Assembly (NCBI RefSeq): GCF_001584145.1
Contig: NZ_CP013232.1
Coordinates: 744,001 to 808,000 of the forward strand
Direction of reading: 5' to 3'
Length of the DNA stretch: 64,000 nucleotides
Origin: Collimonas fungivorans
GTDB taxonomy: Bacteria > Pseudomonadota > Gammaproteobacteria > Burkholderiales > Burkholderiaceae_D
Part shown: positions 18,266 to 28,190 of the stretch, one piece after another
Numbering within the stretch: position 1 is the first letter of the stretch
Layout: each line of letters opens with the position of its first letter
The notes under the pieces: model-generated
Database searches by the model: none
Told to the model about the DNA's origin: nothing
What the model saw: the letters and a program-made list of their open reading frames with translations, nothing else
Position numbers and translations under genes: made by a program

Positions 18266-18955
18266 ATGCGACGCATATACCAAACGGCAGTGACTTTGAC
18301 CCTGGCGGCGGCGGCTTCCGCTGCGCTGGCTTTATCGCTAAGCGACCTGAGCAACCAGGACGCCAGCAGCGGCCTGAAAGCCGCATTGCAAAAGGGCGCG
18401 GATGTTGCAGTGTCGAAGCTGGGCGTCGAGAACGGTTTCCTGAACAACGACAAGGTCAAGATCGGCTTGCCCAGCGTGCTCGATAAAGCCATGCCGCTGT
18501 TGCGGATGACCGGCCAGGGACAGAAGCTGGACGACCTGGTGGTGTCGATGAACCATGCCGCGGAACAGGCGGTGCCGCTGGCCAAGCCCTTGCTGTTGAA
18601 TGCGGTCAAATCGATGTCGGTCACCGACGCAAAAAATATCCTGACCGGCGGCGATACCTCGGTGACCGATTTCTTCAAGCAAAAGACTTCGGCGCAGCTG
18701 GGCCAGAAATTCCTGCCTATCGTCAAAGGCGTGACCGATCGCAACGGCCTGTCGGCGCAATACAATTCGGTCATGGGACAAGTCGGCAAGACCGGCATGG
18801 TGCCGGCCCAGCAGAGTACCGTCGAAGGTTATGTCACGCAGCGCGCGCTGGACGGCCTGTACACCATCATCGGCGATGAAGAGAAAGCCATACGCCAGGA
18901 CCCGGTCGGCGCCGGCAGCGCGATTATCGGCAAGGTGTTCGGCGCATTGAAGTAA
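18266..18955 (+). CDS. DUF4197 family secreted protein
   Basis: A 229-residue protein with a signal peptide (MRRIYQTAVTLTLAAAASAA) and a helical mature part containing KIGLPSVLDKAMPLLRMTGQG, typical of the DUF4197 family of predicted periplasmic proteins with no known function. The ATG at 18266 is preferred because AGGA at 18256-18260 precedes it; an in-frame ATG lies at 18254. Ends before a shared terminator with hpf. No operon partner. Confidence 0.85.
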   Translation: MRRIYQTAVTLTLAAAASAALALSLSDLSNQDASSGLKAALQKGADVAVSKLGVENGFLNNDKVKIGLPSVLDKAMPLLRMTGQGQKLDDLVVSMNHAAEQAVPLAKPLLLNAVKSMSVTDAKNILTGGDTSVTDFFKQKTSAQLGQKFLPIVKGVTDRNGLSAQYNSVMGQVGKTGMVPAQQSTVEGYVTQRALDGLYTIIGDEEKAIRQDPVGAGSAIIGKVFGALK

Positions 18956-19011
18956 AAGCGCCTGGCAGCGATAAACAATAATATGGTTTGAAACTAAGTT
19001 TGACAATAACA

Positions 19012-19034
19012 AAGGGCGCATTGACTGCGCCCTT
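19012..19034. terminator. Bidirectional terminator between DUF4197 gene and hpf
   Basis: Perfect nine-base stem aagggcgca / tgcgccctt around the loop ttgac, between two convergent genes. The flanking A-rich (left) and T-rich (right) bases fit termination in both directions. Confidence 0.75.
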
Positions 19035-19076
19035 GTTCATTTATTGGCGCGAGCCACACAGCTCGCGCAGGCCGGA

Positions 19077-19427
19077 TCAGGTCGCGGCGGGGAGTTCTTC
19101 CGGCAGGTGCTTGATGGCATCGTGCTGGTGGTCTTGCATCTTGTCCTTGTACTTGATCACCTGGCGATCGAGCTTGTCGATCAGGGCGTCGATGGCGGCA
19201 TAAAGATCATGGGCAATGCTTTCGGCATGCAGATCTTTTCCTTTTACGCGCAGATTGATTTCCGCTTTTTGGCGTTTTTCTTTTTCAGTAATCTTGTCGA
19301 CCGTCAGGATCACGCTGATATCGATGACCTGGTCGAAATGGCGTTTGATACGCTCTAGTTTGCTTTGTACGTATTCGCGAATGGCAGGGGTTAACTCGAG
19401 GTGATGCCCACTGATGGTGAAGTTCAT
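19077..19427 (-). CDS. hpf: Ribosome hibernation-promoting factor, short form
   Basis: A 116-residue YfiA/HPF protein that binds the 30S subunit during slow growth and promotes inactive 100S ribosomes. It begins [20 protein letters not shown], then [19 protein letters not shown] and [20 protein letters not shown], the classical beta-alpha-beta-beta-beta-alpha family pattern. It lacks the C-terminal dimerisation domain of long HPF. It sits downstream of rpoN, as in most proteobacteria, with a 155-base gap in which no other gene is seen. Confidence 0.93.
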   Translation of the reverse strand: MNFTISGHHLELTPAIREYVQSKLERIKRHFDQVIDISVILTVDKITEKEKRQKAEINLRVKGKDLHAESIAHDLYAAIDALIDKLDRQVIKYKDKMQDHQHDAIKHLPEELPAAT

Positions 19428-19582
19428 ACAGCGCTCCTATCAAGAATATTGCTGGCGGTCCGGAGCAGGATACGCAGGATCTTTAAGCGGACGGTTCACT
19501 ACAAACTGTCCTGGCAAGAACCAATGAAACCCGCTTGGTCAGCACACAGCAAGGGTAAGCTTTACAATCAAACCAGAAAAAA

Positions 19583-21064
19583 CTACAAGGCTTTGCGTAA
19601 ATTAACTGACGGAATTTTCAGTGCTTCGCGATATTTTGCGACGGTGCGGCGGGCAACCACCATACCTTGTTCCGCAAGCATGTCGGCAATCTTGCTGTCA
19701 GAGAAAGGATTTTTTGTATCTTCCGCTCCTATCAATTGCTTAATGAGTGCCCTGATTGCCGTTGAGGAAGCCTCTCCACCTGCCTCAGTAGCAACATGGC
19801 TGCCGAAGAAATACTTCAGTTCAAACATCCCGTGGGGAGTGAGCATGTATTTCTGAGTGGTTACACGAGAAATAGTACTCTCGTGTAGTCCCAGTGTATC
19901 AGCTATTTCACGCAACACAAGCGGCCGCATGGCGACCGCCCCGTGCGAAAAGAAATTCCTCTGGCGCTCGACGATTGCCTGCGCCACGCGCAGGATGGTG
20001 TCGAAACGCTGCCGCATATTCTTGATCAGCCACTTGGCTTCCTGCAACTGCGAAGTGAGGGCGCCGTCGCCCTTGCTTTGCTTGAGAATGTTGGCATACA
20101 GGACATTTACCCTGAGCCTTGGCATGACGTCATTGTTCAGCATCACCTGCCAGCCCTGCTTGCTGCGCCTGACGATCACGTCCGGCACCACATAGTCGGA
20201 GGTGTTGGCGGCGAACGCTGCGCCCGGATGCGGATTGCACTGCTTGATGACGGCCTGCGCCTCGCGCAGGTCCTCGTCGTCGCAGTCGAGCGCTTTCTTG
20301 ATTTTGTTGAAATCGCGTTGCGCAAAAAGCATCAGGTGGTCTTGTACGATCGCCAACGCCAGGCGGCGCGTGACAAATGGCACTTTGATAAAACGCCTGA
20401 TCTGCAAGCCCAGGCATTCCGCGGCATTGCGGGCGCCGACGCCGGCCGGGTCGAAACTCTGCACCATCTTCAGCGCCGTCGACAGTTCTTCGATGGCGAT
20501 CTCCAGTTCCGGCGGCAGGCGCTCGAGGATCTCCTCCAGCGATTCTTCCAGGTAGCCGTTGTCGTCCAGCGCATCGATGGTCAGTTCGACCAGGGCGCGG
20601 TCGCGTATGTCGTTCAGCGTCTCGCGCATCTGCTGCAACAGGTGTTCGCGCAGGGTGCATTCGTGGGCTTCCAGCTGCGGCCGCGCATCTTCGTCATCCG
20701 GCGTCTTCGAACTGCGCGCGACGTCGTCGAAACTCCATTCGCTGTCACCGCTTTCCGCGCCGCTTTCGACGGCCGGCGGTGTGTCCAGGCCGGCTTCGCT
20801 TTCGCTCGGCGAGCTGCTCACTTCGCTGTCGCCCACCGGCGCGTCCATGGTTGACGTGGTGCCGCTGATGGCGCCGTCCGCCAGCAGGCGCACGGAGTTA
20901 TCGAGCGGGTCGTCGACCCGTTCCAGCAGCGGATTGTCCGACAGGATCTGTTCCAGCTCCTGGTGCAGTTCGAGCGTAGACAATTGCAGCAGCCGGATGG
21001 ACTGCTGCAACTGAGGCGTCAGCGCAAGATGCTGCGAGGTGCGTAGCTGGAGTGATTGTTTCAT
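19583..21064 (-). CDS. rpoN: RNA polymerase sigma-54 factor
   Basis: Sigma-54, 493 residues, directing RNA polymerase to -24/-12 promoters that need enhancer-binding ATPases. Region I is Gln/Leu-rich ([20 protein letters not shown]). An acidic region II follows at about residues 55-130. The core-binding domain is followed by the helix-turn-helix ([20 protein letters not shown]) and the RpoN box [12 protein letters not shown] near the C-terminus. It is encoded 117 bases after lptB, in the conserved lptCAB-rpoN-hpf order. Confidence 0.96.
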   Translation of the reverse strand: MKQSLQLRTSQHLALTPQLQQSIRLLQLSTLELHQELEQILSDNPLLERVDDPLDNSVRLLADGAISGTTSTMDAPVGDSEVSSSPSESEAGLDTPPAVESGAESGDSEWSFDDVARSSKTPDDEDARPQLEAHECTLREHLLQQMRETLNDIRDRALVELTIDALDDNGYLEESLEEILERLPPELEIAIEELSTALKMVQSFDPAGVGARNAAECLGLQIRRFIKVPFVTRRLALAIVQDHLMLFAQRDFNKIKKALDCDDEDLREAQAVIKQCNPHPGAAFAANTSDYVVPDVIVRRSKQGWQVMLNNDVMPRLRVNVLYANILKQSKGDGALTSQLQEAKWLIKNMRQRFDTILRVAQAIVERQRNFFSHGAVAMRPLVLREIADTLGLHESTISRVTTQKYMLTPHGMFELKYFFGSHVATEAGGEASSTAIRALIKQLIGAEDTKNPFSDSKIADMLAEQGMVVARRTVAKYREALKIPSVNLRKAL

Positions 21065-21181
21065 GGCTTCCGTGCAGACAATTCACTTGAATTTTCACTT
21101 GCATTTCTTTGTTCGGGGCAGGCTGCCGCAGCAGCGCGGCGAATTGCCTGTCCCCGACCGTTCAGTTGCGTTCCGCTGAAG

Positions 21182-21955
21182 CTACATGCGGAAATGCTCG
21201 CCCAGGTACACGCGCCGCACCGACTCATCGGCGATGATGTCGTCCGGACTGCCGCTGGCCAGCACGCTGCCTTGGTTGATGATATAGGCGCGGTCGCAGA
21301 TGCCGAGTGTCTCGCGCACGTTGTGGTCGGTGATCAGCACGCCGATGCCGCGTTCCTTGAGGAAGCGGACGATGCGCTGGATTTCGATCACGGCGATCGG
21401 ATCGATACCGGCAAACGGTTCGTCCAGCAGCACGAAGCGCGGATTGGTGGCTAGCGCGCGGGCGATTTCGACACGCCGGCGCTCGCCGCCGGACAGTGAT
21501 AGCGCCTGGTTTTCACGCAGCTTCTCGATTTGCAGTTCATGCAGCAGTTTCTGCAGCTGCTCGTCGATTTCGGCCTTGGTGAGCGGCTTGCCGTTGGGCC
21601 GCTGCAGTTCCAGGACGGCGCGGATATTGTCTTCCACCGTCAGCTTGCGGAATACCGACGCCTCTTGCGGCAGGTACGACAGGCCAAGCACCGCGCGCCT
21701 GTGGATAGGCAAGCGCGAAATGTCGACGCCGTCGAGGTCGATCTCGCCGCCGTCCGACGGCACCAGGCCGACGATCATGTAGAACGATGTAGTCTTGCCG
21801 GCGCCATTGGGGCCAAGCAGTCCGACCACTTCGCCGCATCGGACTTCCAGCGAAACATCGTGCACCACCTGGCGCGCGCCGTAGCTTTTCTGCAGACCTT
21901 TGACGATCAGGGTGCTGGGAGCGCCGCTCACTGATGTGCTCACTGCGGCGCTCAT
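21182..21955 (-). CDS. lptB: LPS export ABC transporter ATPase LptB
   Basis: Cytoplasmic ATPase of the LptBFGC complex that extracts LPS from the inner membrane. 257 residues: Walker [14 protein letters not shown]-loop LPQEASVF, signature [15 protein letters not shown], Walker [14 protein letters not shown] and switch His in ITDHNVRE. About 15 extra residues (Ala/Ser-rich) precede the usual start. Its start overlaps the lptA stop by four bases (ATGA). Confidence 0.96.
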   Translation of the reverse strand: MSAAVSTSVSGAPSTLIVKGLQKSYGARQVVHDVSLEVRCGEVVGLLGPNGAGKTTSFYMIVGLVPSDGGEIDLDGVDISRLPIHRRAVLGLSYLPQEASVFRKLTVEDNIRAVLELQRPNGKPLTKAEIDEQLQKLLHELQIEKLRENQALSLSGGERRRVEIARALATNPRFVLLDEPFAGIDPIAVIEIQRIVRFLKERGIGVLITDHNVRETLGICDRAYIINQGSVLASGSPDDIIADESVRRVYLGEHFRM

Positions 21956-22494
21956 TGCGGCGCCTTCGGGCGCGGCTGGATGACGGCGCGTATGCGTCCG
22001 GCGCCCGGCTGGCTGTTGCCGTTGACGGTATTGTTGACCGAATAGAATTCGGTGCGGCTGTCGTAGGAAATGAACTCGCCGTTGACTTCGTCGGTCGGCT
22101 TGTCGCCCTGCAGGCGGCGCATTTGCGCCTTGGAGAACAGCTTGGTGATTTCAGTCTTGCCGTCGTATTCGATGCGTTCCGCATGGCCGTCGATCCACAG
22201 GTCAGGACCGCCGTCGCGTTTTTGCTTGAACGTGGCGAGTTTTCCCGGATCCGCGTACAAGGTGGCGAACTGGTAGCCGGATGGGTCGGTGGTCACCACC
22301 ACGCGGTCGGCTTTCATCAGCAGCGTGCCGCGTGTCAGGACCACGTTGCCGGTGGCGACATTGACCTGTTTGACGTCGTCATAGGTGAGCTGGTCGGAAT
22401 CGATCAGCGTCGGTTTTTCGGAGTCTGCTTTTTCTGCATGCGCCAGGTTCACGGCGCTTAGCAACAGCAGGGATATGAAAAATAGTCGTTTCAT
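21952..22494 (-). CDS. lptA: LPS transport periplasmic protein LptA
   Basis: A 180-residue periplasmic bridge protein carrying LPS from LptC to LptD. Signal peptide [20 protein letters not shown], then the OstA beta-jellyroll with [20 protein letters not shown] and [18 protein letters not shown]. It overlaps lptB and is 51 bases downstream of lptC. Confidence 0.94.
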   Translation of the reverse strand: MKRLFFISLLLLSAVNLAHAEKADSEKPTLIDSDQLTYDDVKQVNVATGNVVLTRGTLLMKADRVVVTTDPSGYQFATLYADPGKLATFKQKRDGGPDLWIDGHAERIEYDGKTEITKLFSKAQMRRLQGDKPTDEVNGEFISYDSRTEFYSVNNTVNGNSQPGAGRIRAVIQPRPKAPQ

Positions 22495-22545
22495 GAAAAA
22501 TCCTGGATAAAGGATAGAGCGGTATGCATAAAATAATTTGCAGGA

Positions 22546-23139
22546 TCAGCGAGGTTTCGGCGGGAACACGCCATGCACCTTGCTGAACATTTTCAGCACC
22601 CGCGTGGAATTATTGAAATCCATGCCGGTGCCGTGCAATGTCGATTGTCCCAGTATCATTTCCACCGGCTTGTCGGATTGCATGACGTCATCGTCGGGCA
22701 ATAGCAGCAGGTATTCGGATTTCAGGTGGAAATTGTCGGCCTGCGGCGTCTTAGGCCGGTCCGCATTGACGTTGCCGTACAAATGCACCTTGCTGTTGTT
22801 GTCTTCAATCTTGCCACGGTCGGCGCGCAGGTTCATCGGCGGCTTTTCCTTGTCCAGGCTATGGATCAGCGGCTTTTGCACGTCAAACGAATCGTCCCCC
22901 GGGTTGTGGGTCAGGAGGTCGCCGGCGATGTTGTAGCGCGGCTGGCCGGTGGGCGACATCTGCACGTAATTGAAATGCTCGACGAAATAATCCGGCGCGG
23001 TGCGCGTCACCTTCGGCAGCAGGTCTTCGGTATTCTTGTGCATCACTTGCATCAGCCAGAAACTGCCGAGCGCCAGCAGGATGAACAATATCAGCAGCAG
23101 CAGGAAGCGGAAGCGGTAAGTGGAGCGCAGGTTTTTCAT
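22546..23139 (-). CDS. lptC: LPS export protein LptC
   Basis: Bitopic inner-membrane protein of 197 residues delivering LPS from LptBFG to LptA. One membrane helix at about residues 9-30 (RFLLLLILFILLALGSFWL), then a periplasmic jellyroll with PDYFVEHFNYVQMSPTGQPR. It overlaps kdsC by four bases and is followed by lptA. Confidence 0.93.
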   Translation of the reverse strand: MKNLRSTYRFRFLLLLILFILLALGSFWLMQVMHKNTEDLLPKVTRTAPDYFVEHFNYVQMSPTGQPRYNIAGDLLTHNPGDDSFDVQKPLIHSLDKEKPPMNLRADRGKIEDNNSKVHLYGNVNADRPKTPQADNFHLKSEYLLLLPDDDVMQSDKPVEMILGQSTLHGTGMDFNNSTRVLKMFSKVHGVFPPKPR

Positions 23140-23723
23140 GCGATGCCTGACGGTGTGGTGCGCAGGTACGACGCCAGCGTGGCGGCGTAGGTATTTTGCG
23201 CTTGCATGATCAGGTCGCAGATTTCACGCGCGGCGCCGTGGCCGCCGCCGGCCTGGGTGACGTAATGCACGCGGCTCCTGACATCGGCATGGCCGTTGGG
23301 CACGCTGACGGCGAAACCGACTTGCGACAGGATCGGCAAGTCGATCACGTCGTCGCCAATAAAACCGCAGGCATCCGGAGCCAGCTGCAGCTGCTCCAGC
23401 AATTTGACGAAAGCCGCATGCTTGTCGTGCACACCCTGCTGCACATGGGCGATGCCAAGGTCGCTGGCGCGCCGGCTGACAATCGCCGACTGCCGTGCGC
23501 TGATGATGGCGGTGGCGACGCCGCTTTGCTGCAGCTGCTTGATGCCATGGCCGTCGAGCGCATTGAAGCGCTTGAGCTGTTCGCCGTCGGCGCCATACAG
23601 CAGGCCGCCGTCGGTCAGGATGCCGTCGACGTCAAATATCATCAGGCGCACCCGCGCCGCGCGCGCCGTCAGGTCGGCGCGGTTGGCACTATCACCATCG
23701 CCCTGCTTGGCCAGGATCGTCAT
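23136..23723 (-). CDS. kdsC: 3-deoxy-D-manno-octulosonate 8-phosphate phosphatase KdsC
   Basis: HAD phosphatase of 195 residues releasing phosphate from KDO 8-phosphate in LPS core synthesis. The nucleophile motif is FDVDGILTDGGLLYG (residues about 30-44), with motif II IISARQS and motif III/IV CGFIGDDVIDLPIL. No cap domain, as expected for the C0 HAD class that forms tetramers. Its start and the kdsD stop share one base. Confidence 0.95.
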   Translation of the reverse strand: MTILAKQGDGDSANRADLTARAARVRLMIFDVDGILTDGGLLYGADGEQLKRFNALDGHGIKQLQQSGVATAIISARQSAIVSRRASDLGIAHVQQGVHDKHAAFVKLLEQLQLAPDACGFIGDDVIDLPILSQVGFAVSVPNGHADVRSRVHYVTQAGGGHGAAREICDLIMQAQNTYAATLASYLRTTPSGIA

Positions 23724-24754
23724 CAGATCACCTTGGCGCGCGTCAGGTCATGGATATGCAGCGCGCCGACCAGCGTGCCGGCGGCGTCGGTCACCAGCAG
23801 CTGGTTGATGCGGAACTGCTCCATCATGTGCACCGCGTCGACCGCCAGCTGGTCCGGGCCTATGCTGTGCGGATTGGCGTGCATGACGTCGGCGATCTTC
23901 AGCTTGGTGAAATCCTGCACCTGTTCGATCAGGCGCCGCAGGTCGCCGTCGGTAAATACGCCGATGGCATGGAATTTTTCATCCACCACCGCGGTCATGG
24001 CAATACCCTTGCGAGTGATTTCCAGCAGCGCGGTCGACAGCGACACGTCCGCGGTCACCGCCGGAATCGCTTCGCCGCCGCGCATGACGTCGCGCACATG
24101 GGTCAGCAGGCGCCGCCCGAGGGCGCCGCCGGGATGGGAGCGGGCGAAATCCTCTTCACGGAAACCGCGCGCGTCCAGCAGCGCCACGGCAAGAGCGTCG
24201 CCCATCGCCAGCGTGGCGGTGGTGCTGGCGGTTGGCGCCAGGTTCAGCGGGCAGGCTTCCTGGTCGACCTTGACGTCCAGGTGCACATTGGCCAGTTGCG
24301 CCAGCGCCGAGTCCTGGTTGCCGGTCATCGCAATCAGGCTGGCGCCCATGCGCTTGATGATCGGCACGATCGCCATCAGTTCGGCGGTTTCGCCCGAATT
24401 CGAAATGGCGATGAAAGCATCGTCCTCGGTCACCATGCCGAGGTCGCCGTGCGCCGCTTCAGCAGGATGGATGAACAGGGCAGGGGTGCCGGTAGAGGCC
24501 AGGGTAGCGGCGATCTTGCGCGCGATATGGCCGGACTTTCCTATCCCCGACACCACCACCCGGCCGCGGCAATTGAGCAGCAAGGCAATCGCCTGGGCAA
24601 AAGGATCGTCGAGGGCGTCGGAAATCCTGTTCTTTAGTGCGATGATGGCGTCGGCTTCGATTTGCAGGGTGCTGCGAGCAAGCTTCAGCGCACGGCCGGC
24701 ATCGAATGACTGGGGCAGGGTTTGGGGCAAAATTTTGGTATCGGTTAGACTCAT
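23723..24754 (-). CDS. kdsD: Arabinose-5-phosphate isomerase KdsD
   Basis: Converts ribulose 5-phosphate to arabinose 5-phosphate, the first step of KDO synthesis. SIS domain (about residues 45-180) with VVVSGIGKSGHIARKIAATL and SNSGETAELM, then two CBS domains at about 205-340. The Met at 24754 (MSLTDTKIL) is preferred to an in-frame Met at 24784 that would add ten unusual residues. With kdsC and lptCAB it joins KDO supply and LPS export in one leftward operon; it is divergent from the CPA2 antiporter. Confidence 0.95.
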   Translation of the reverse strand: MSLTDTKILPQTLPQSFDAGRALKLARSTLQIEADAIIALKNRISDALDDPFAQAIALLLNCRGRVVVSGIGKSGHIARKIAATLASTGTPALFIHPAEAAHGDLGMVTEDDAFIAISNSGETAELMAIVPIIKRMGASLIAMTGNQDSALAQLANVHLDVKVDQEACPLNLAPTASTTATLAMGDALAVALLDARGFREEDFARSHPGGALGRRLLTHVRDVMRGGEAIPAVTADVSLSTALLEITRKGIAMTAVVDEKFHAIGVFTDGDLRRLIEQVQDFTKLKIADVMHANPHSIGPDQLAVDAVHMMEQFRINQLLVTDAAGTLVGALHIHDLTRAKVI

Positions 24755-24918
24755 CCCGAAAGTATAAACGAAATCGCAAAGCAAAAAACTTGCCAGTCCC
24801 GATCGGCTTCAATTAATCTGTGTTCAGTCCTCACTATAGTGTTTCGCAAACAATGAAACACTGCGCGGTTGGCATTGCTGCAACATAATGTTGATATTGA
24901 AATAATTATTTACCAATC

Positions 24919-26943
24919 ATGCTTACCGGACTAGAACTGACAATCTTGCTGCTCGGCTCCGCCGTACTAGGGGTGGTGGCTTTTCGCAGCTTCCACTTGC
25001 CGCCCATGCTGGGTTACCTGGTGGTGGGTATCCTGATCGGCCCGCATGCGCTGGGCTTTGCCGAAGACAACGCCACTACCCACGCGCTGGCCGAATTCGG
25101 CGTGGTGTTCCTGATGTTTTCGATCGGCCTCGAGTTTTCGCTGCCGAAACTGACGGCGATGCGGCATATCGTGTTCGGCCTGGGCATGGCGCAGGTTGGA
25201 TTGACCATAGGCGCCACCATGCTGTTCAGCTGGCTGATGGCGCTGATCCTGCCGCAGCTCACCAATATCAGCTGGCAGGCTGCGTTCGCCCTGGGCGGTG
25301 CGCTCACCATGTCTTCCACCGCTATCGTGTCGAAACTGCTGACTGAGCGCATGGAACTGGAAAGCGAGCACGGCCGCCGCATCATCGGCATCCTGCTGTT
25401 CCAGGACCTGGCGCTGGTGCCTTTGCTGATCGTGGTGCCGGCGCTCGCCGAACATAACGGCAACCTGCTGGCGACGCTGGCCTGGGCCAGCGGCAAGGCG
25501 GTGCTGGTGCTGGCGCTGCTGCTGTTCTTCGGCCAGAAGCTGATGCGGCGCTGGTTCCAGATCGTGGTGCGGCGCCGCTCGCAGGAGCTGTTCATGCTGA
25601 ACCTGCTGCTGGTCACGCTGGCCTCGGCCTGGATTACCGAGCGCGCCGGCCTGTCGCTGGCGCTGGGCGCGTTCATCGCCGGCATGCTGATCTCGGAAAC
25701 CGAATACAAGCACCAGGTGGAAGAAGACATAAAATCGTTCCGGGACGTGTTGCTGGGCCTGTTCTTCATCACTATCGGCATGCTGCTCAACCTGCGCCTG
25801 GTGATCGAAAACTGGTGGCTGGTATTGCTGCTGCTGGCCGGCCCGGTGTTCCTCAAGTTCGTGCTGATTACGGCATTGGCAAAAATCTTCCGCGCTTCCA
25901 CCGGCGTGGCGCTGCGCACCGGCCTGGCGCTGGCGCAGGCAGGGGAATTCGGTTTTGTGCTGCTGAACCAGGCCGGCGGCCTGCAACTGGTCGATCCTTT
26001 GCTGGTGCAGCTGATCCTGGCGTCGATGGTGCTGTCGATGCTGGCGGCGCCGTTCATCCTGGCCAAGTCCGATGCAATCGTGATGAAGCTGTCTTCCAGC
26101 GAATGGATGATGCAATCGCTGGCCTTGACCCAGATCGCCACCCGCACCATGGCCACCAAGAAGCACGTGATCATCGCCGGCTTCGGCCGCAGCGGCCAGA
26201 GCCTGGCCAAGCTGCTGGAAGAAGAAGGCATCGATTATCACGCGCTGGATCTCGATCCGGACCGGGTGCGCGACGCGCGCGCTGCCGGCGCCCATGTTTC
26301 GTACGGCGACGCCTCGCGCCGCGAAAGCCTGGTGGCGGCCGGCGTGCATCGCGCCGCCGCCCTGGTGATCACCTATGCCAGCACGCCCTCCGCCCTCAAA
26401 GTACTGCACCATGTGAGCGAGCTGGCGCCGGCCTTGCCGGTAATCGTGCGCAGCTACGACGATACCGATCTCGACCAGCTGCGCGCCGCCGGCGCCACCG
26501 AGGTGGTGCCGGAAGCACTGGAAGGCAGCCTGATGCTGGCCTCGCATGCGCTGGTCATGCTGGGAGTGCCGTTGCGCCGCGTGGTGCACCGGGTGCAGGC
26601 GACACGCGACGAGCGTTATGCTGCCTTGCGCGGGTTTTTCCATGGCATCGACGATGCGCAGGATGCTGCCGACCATCTGCAGGTGCGCCTGCACTCGGTA
26701 GCCCTGCCGGAAGGCGCGCGCGCCATCGGCCGTTCGCTGGCCTGGCTAGGCTTGCCGGAAATGGGCGCCGAGATCACCGCCCTGCGGCGCGGACGCAGCG
26801 GCATTCCGCTCACGCCAGAGGCAGTGTTGCAGGCAGGAGACATCGTTGTCCTGCGCGGCGCGGCGGACGCCATCTCTCGTGCGGAGGGGCGTTTGCTGCA
26901 AGCATGGACCAGCACCAGCCAGCACAGCGCCGAAGATCTTTGA
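24919..26943 (+). CDS. CPA2-family monovalent cation:proton antiporter (KefB/YbaL-like)
   Basis: A 674-residue integral membrane protein. The N-terminal about 390 residues contain around 12 hydrophobic segments (for example HLPPMLGYLVVGILIGPHAL), the Na/H exchanger fold. An RCK/TrkA-N nucleotide-binding domain starts near residue 415 (HVIIAGFGRSGQSLAKLL) and a TrkA-C domain covers about 580-660. It probably exchanges K+ or Na+ for H+ with nucleotide or thiol gating; the ion is not decided by sequence. The gene is divergent from kdsD, a conserved neighbourhood in Burkholderiales. Confidence 0.9.
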   Translation: MLTGLELTILLLGSAVLGVVAFRSFHLPPMLGYLVVGILIGPHALGFAEDNATTHALAEFGVVFLMFSIGLEFSLPKLTAMRHIVFGLGMAQVGLTIGATMLFSWLMALILPQLTNISWQAAFALGGALTMSSTAIVSKLLTERMELESEHGRRIIGILLFQDLALVPLLIVVPALAEHNGNLLATLAWASGKAVLVLALLLFFGQKLMRRWFQIVVRRRSQELFMLNLLLVTLASAWITERAGLSLALGAFIAGMLISETEYKHQVEEDIKSFRDVLLGLFFITIGMLLNLRLVIENWWLVLLLLAGPVFLKFVLITALAKIFRASTGVALRTGLALAQAGEFGFVLLNQAGGLQLVDPLLVQLILASMVLSMLAAPFILAKSDAIVMKLSSSEWMMQSLALTQIATRTMATKKHVIIAGFGRSGQSLAKLLEEEGIDYHALDLDPDRVRDARAAGAHVSYGDASRRESLVAAGVHRAAALVITYASTPSALKVLHHVSELAPALPVIVRSYDDTDLDQLRAAGATEVVPEALEGSLMLASHALVMLGVPLRRVVHRVQATRDERYAALRGFFHGIDDAQDAADHLQVRLHSVALPEGARAIGRSLAWLGLPEMGAEITALRRGRSGIPLTPEAVLQAGDIVVLRGAADAISRAEGRLLQAWTSTSQHSAEDL

Positions 26944-26964
26944 AATAATACCCATTCTCATTCA
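26941..26964. promoter_or_regulatory. Possible Fur-box-like site before the PepSY gene
   Basis: The stretch aataatacccattctcatt matches 15 of 19 positions of aatgataatgattctcatt, a sequence I use as a typical betaproteobacterial Fur-type site. It overlaps the stop codon of the upstream antiporter gene and lies about 50 bases before the PepSY gene, whose family is often iron-regulated. Not proven. Confidence 0.35.
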
Positions 26965-27012
26965 ATCGACATTTACAATACAGGCTTCGCGTAAAACTGT
27001 ATAAGCGGGTTT

Positions 27013-28179
27013 GTGATTGTGAAAAAAGCAATACGTCATTGGTTGGTCAAACTGCATCGCTACAGCGGCTTGCTGCTGTCCTTGTTTATTGTCATGGCGG
27101 GCCTGACCGGGGCGGCGCTGGCGTTTAACGACGATATCGACGCCTGGCTCAATCCGCAGTTCTATCATCTCAGCCCCAGCTCCGGCGGCAGCCGGCAGAC
27201 CATCGATGCCCTGGTGGCCAAGGTGGAGCACGATTACCCGCATGCAAAGCTGGGATTTTTCTCGATGGGGGAGAACGCCAACGCGCCGCTTGAGGCAAAA
27301 CTGCGGCCGCGCAAGCCGAGCGACGAGCTGACGATGGATACGGTGTTTATCGACCCGGTCACGGCGGCAGTGGTCGGCGAGCGCAATACCAAGGCGGTCA
27401 GCCTGGCGCCGCAGAACCTGATGCCTTTCCTGTTCCGCCTGCATCGTTATCTGTTGCTGGACAAGCCCGGCGCCATCATTTCCGGCAGCCTCGGGCTGTT
27501 ATGGCTGGCAACGCTGCTGATGGGTTTCGCGCTAGCCTGGCCCCGGCATCGCAAGGGCTGGGGCAAGGCGCTGTCGATCAAGCGCGGCGCCGGCGGTTTC
27601 CGCCTGATGTATGACTTGCACCGCTCGGTGGGGCTGGTGGCCGGCGTGTTGCTGGTGATGACTGCTTTTACCGGCGCCGTGATGAACCTGCCGGACGTGG
27701 CCCGGCCGCTGGTGTCCAGCCTGTCGCCGTTGACGCCGCCGCCGAAAGAAGTCGCCAAGTCGCTGGCTACCGAGAGCAAGCAACAGATCAGCTGGCAGCA
27801 GGCGCTGGCTTCGGCACAGGCCAGCATGCCGCGCGCCACGCCGGCGCGTATCGCGCGCGACGACAAACACGGCATCTACCAGATCCGCATGCGCAAGCCG
27901 GACGACATCCAGGACAGCGGCAGCGTGCGCGTATTTGTCGACGCTGCCGACGGCCGTGTGCTGCGCGCGCTCGATCCATTGACCGGTTCGGGCGGCGATG
28001 CCTTCATTGGCGTGCAATACGGTTTGCATACCGGCCAGATACTGGGTTTGCCGGGCAAGATACTGGTCGCCTTCATGGGTTTCCTGCCACTGTTGTTTGC
28101 AATTACCGGCATCGCCATCTGGCTGAAAAAACGCAAATCGGAAACGATTGTGCGGGCCCGCCATCTGCACCAGGCCTGA
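27013..28179 (+). CDS. PepSY-associated membrane protein
   Basis: A 388-residue PepSY-TM family protein. It starts with GTG (an in-frame GTG at 27019 is also possible). Membrane helices are seen at about 17-38 (LLLSLFIVMAGLTGAALAF), 155-178, 205-230 and 345-368; PepSY domains occupy the periplasmic loops. The WLVKLHRYSGLLLSL start is characteristic. Many such proteins sit with siderophore receptors and are thought to act as ferric-siderophore reductases in the inner membrane (family knowledge). It ends 11 bases from the convergent FAD monooxygenase gene with no terminator visible. Confidence 0.85.
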   Translation: MIVKKAIRHWLVKLHRYSGLLLSLFIVMAGLTGAALAFNDDIDAWLNPQFYHLSPSSGGSRQTIDALVAKVEHDYPHAKLGFFSMGENANAPLEAKLRPRKPSDELTMDTVFIDPVTAAVVGERNTKAVSLAPQNLMPFLFRLHRYLLLDKPGAIISGSLGLLWLATLLMGFALAWPRHRKGWGKALSIKRGAGGFRLMYDLHRSVGLVAGVLLVMTAFTGAVMNLPDVARPLVSSLSPLTPPPKEVAKSLATESKQQISWQQALASAQASMPRATPARIARDDKHGIYQIRMRKPDDIQDSGSVRVFVDAADGRVLRALDPLTGSGGDAFIGVQYGLHTGQILGLPGKILVAFMGFLPLLFAITGIAIWLKKRKSETIVRARHLHQA

Positions 28180-28190
28180 TCGTTTCCCTG

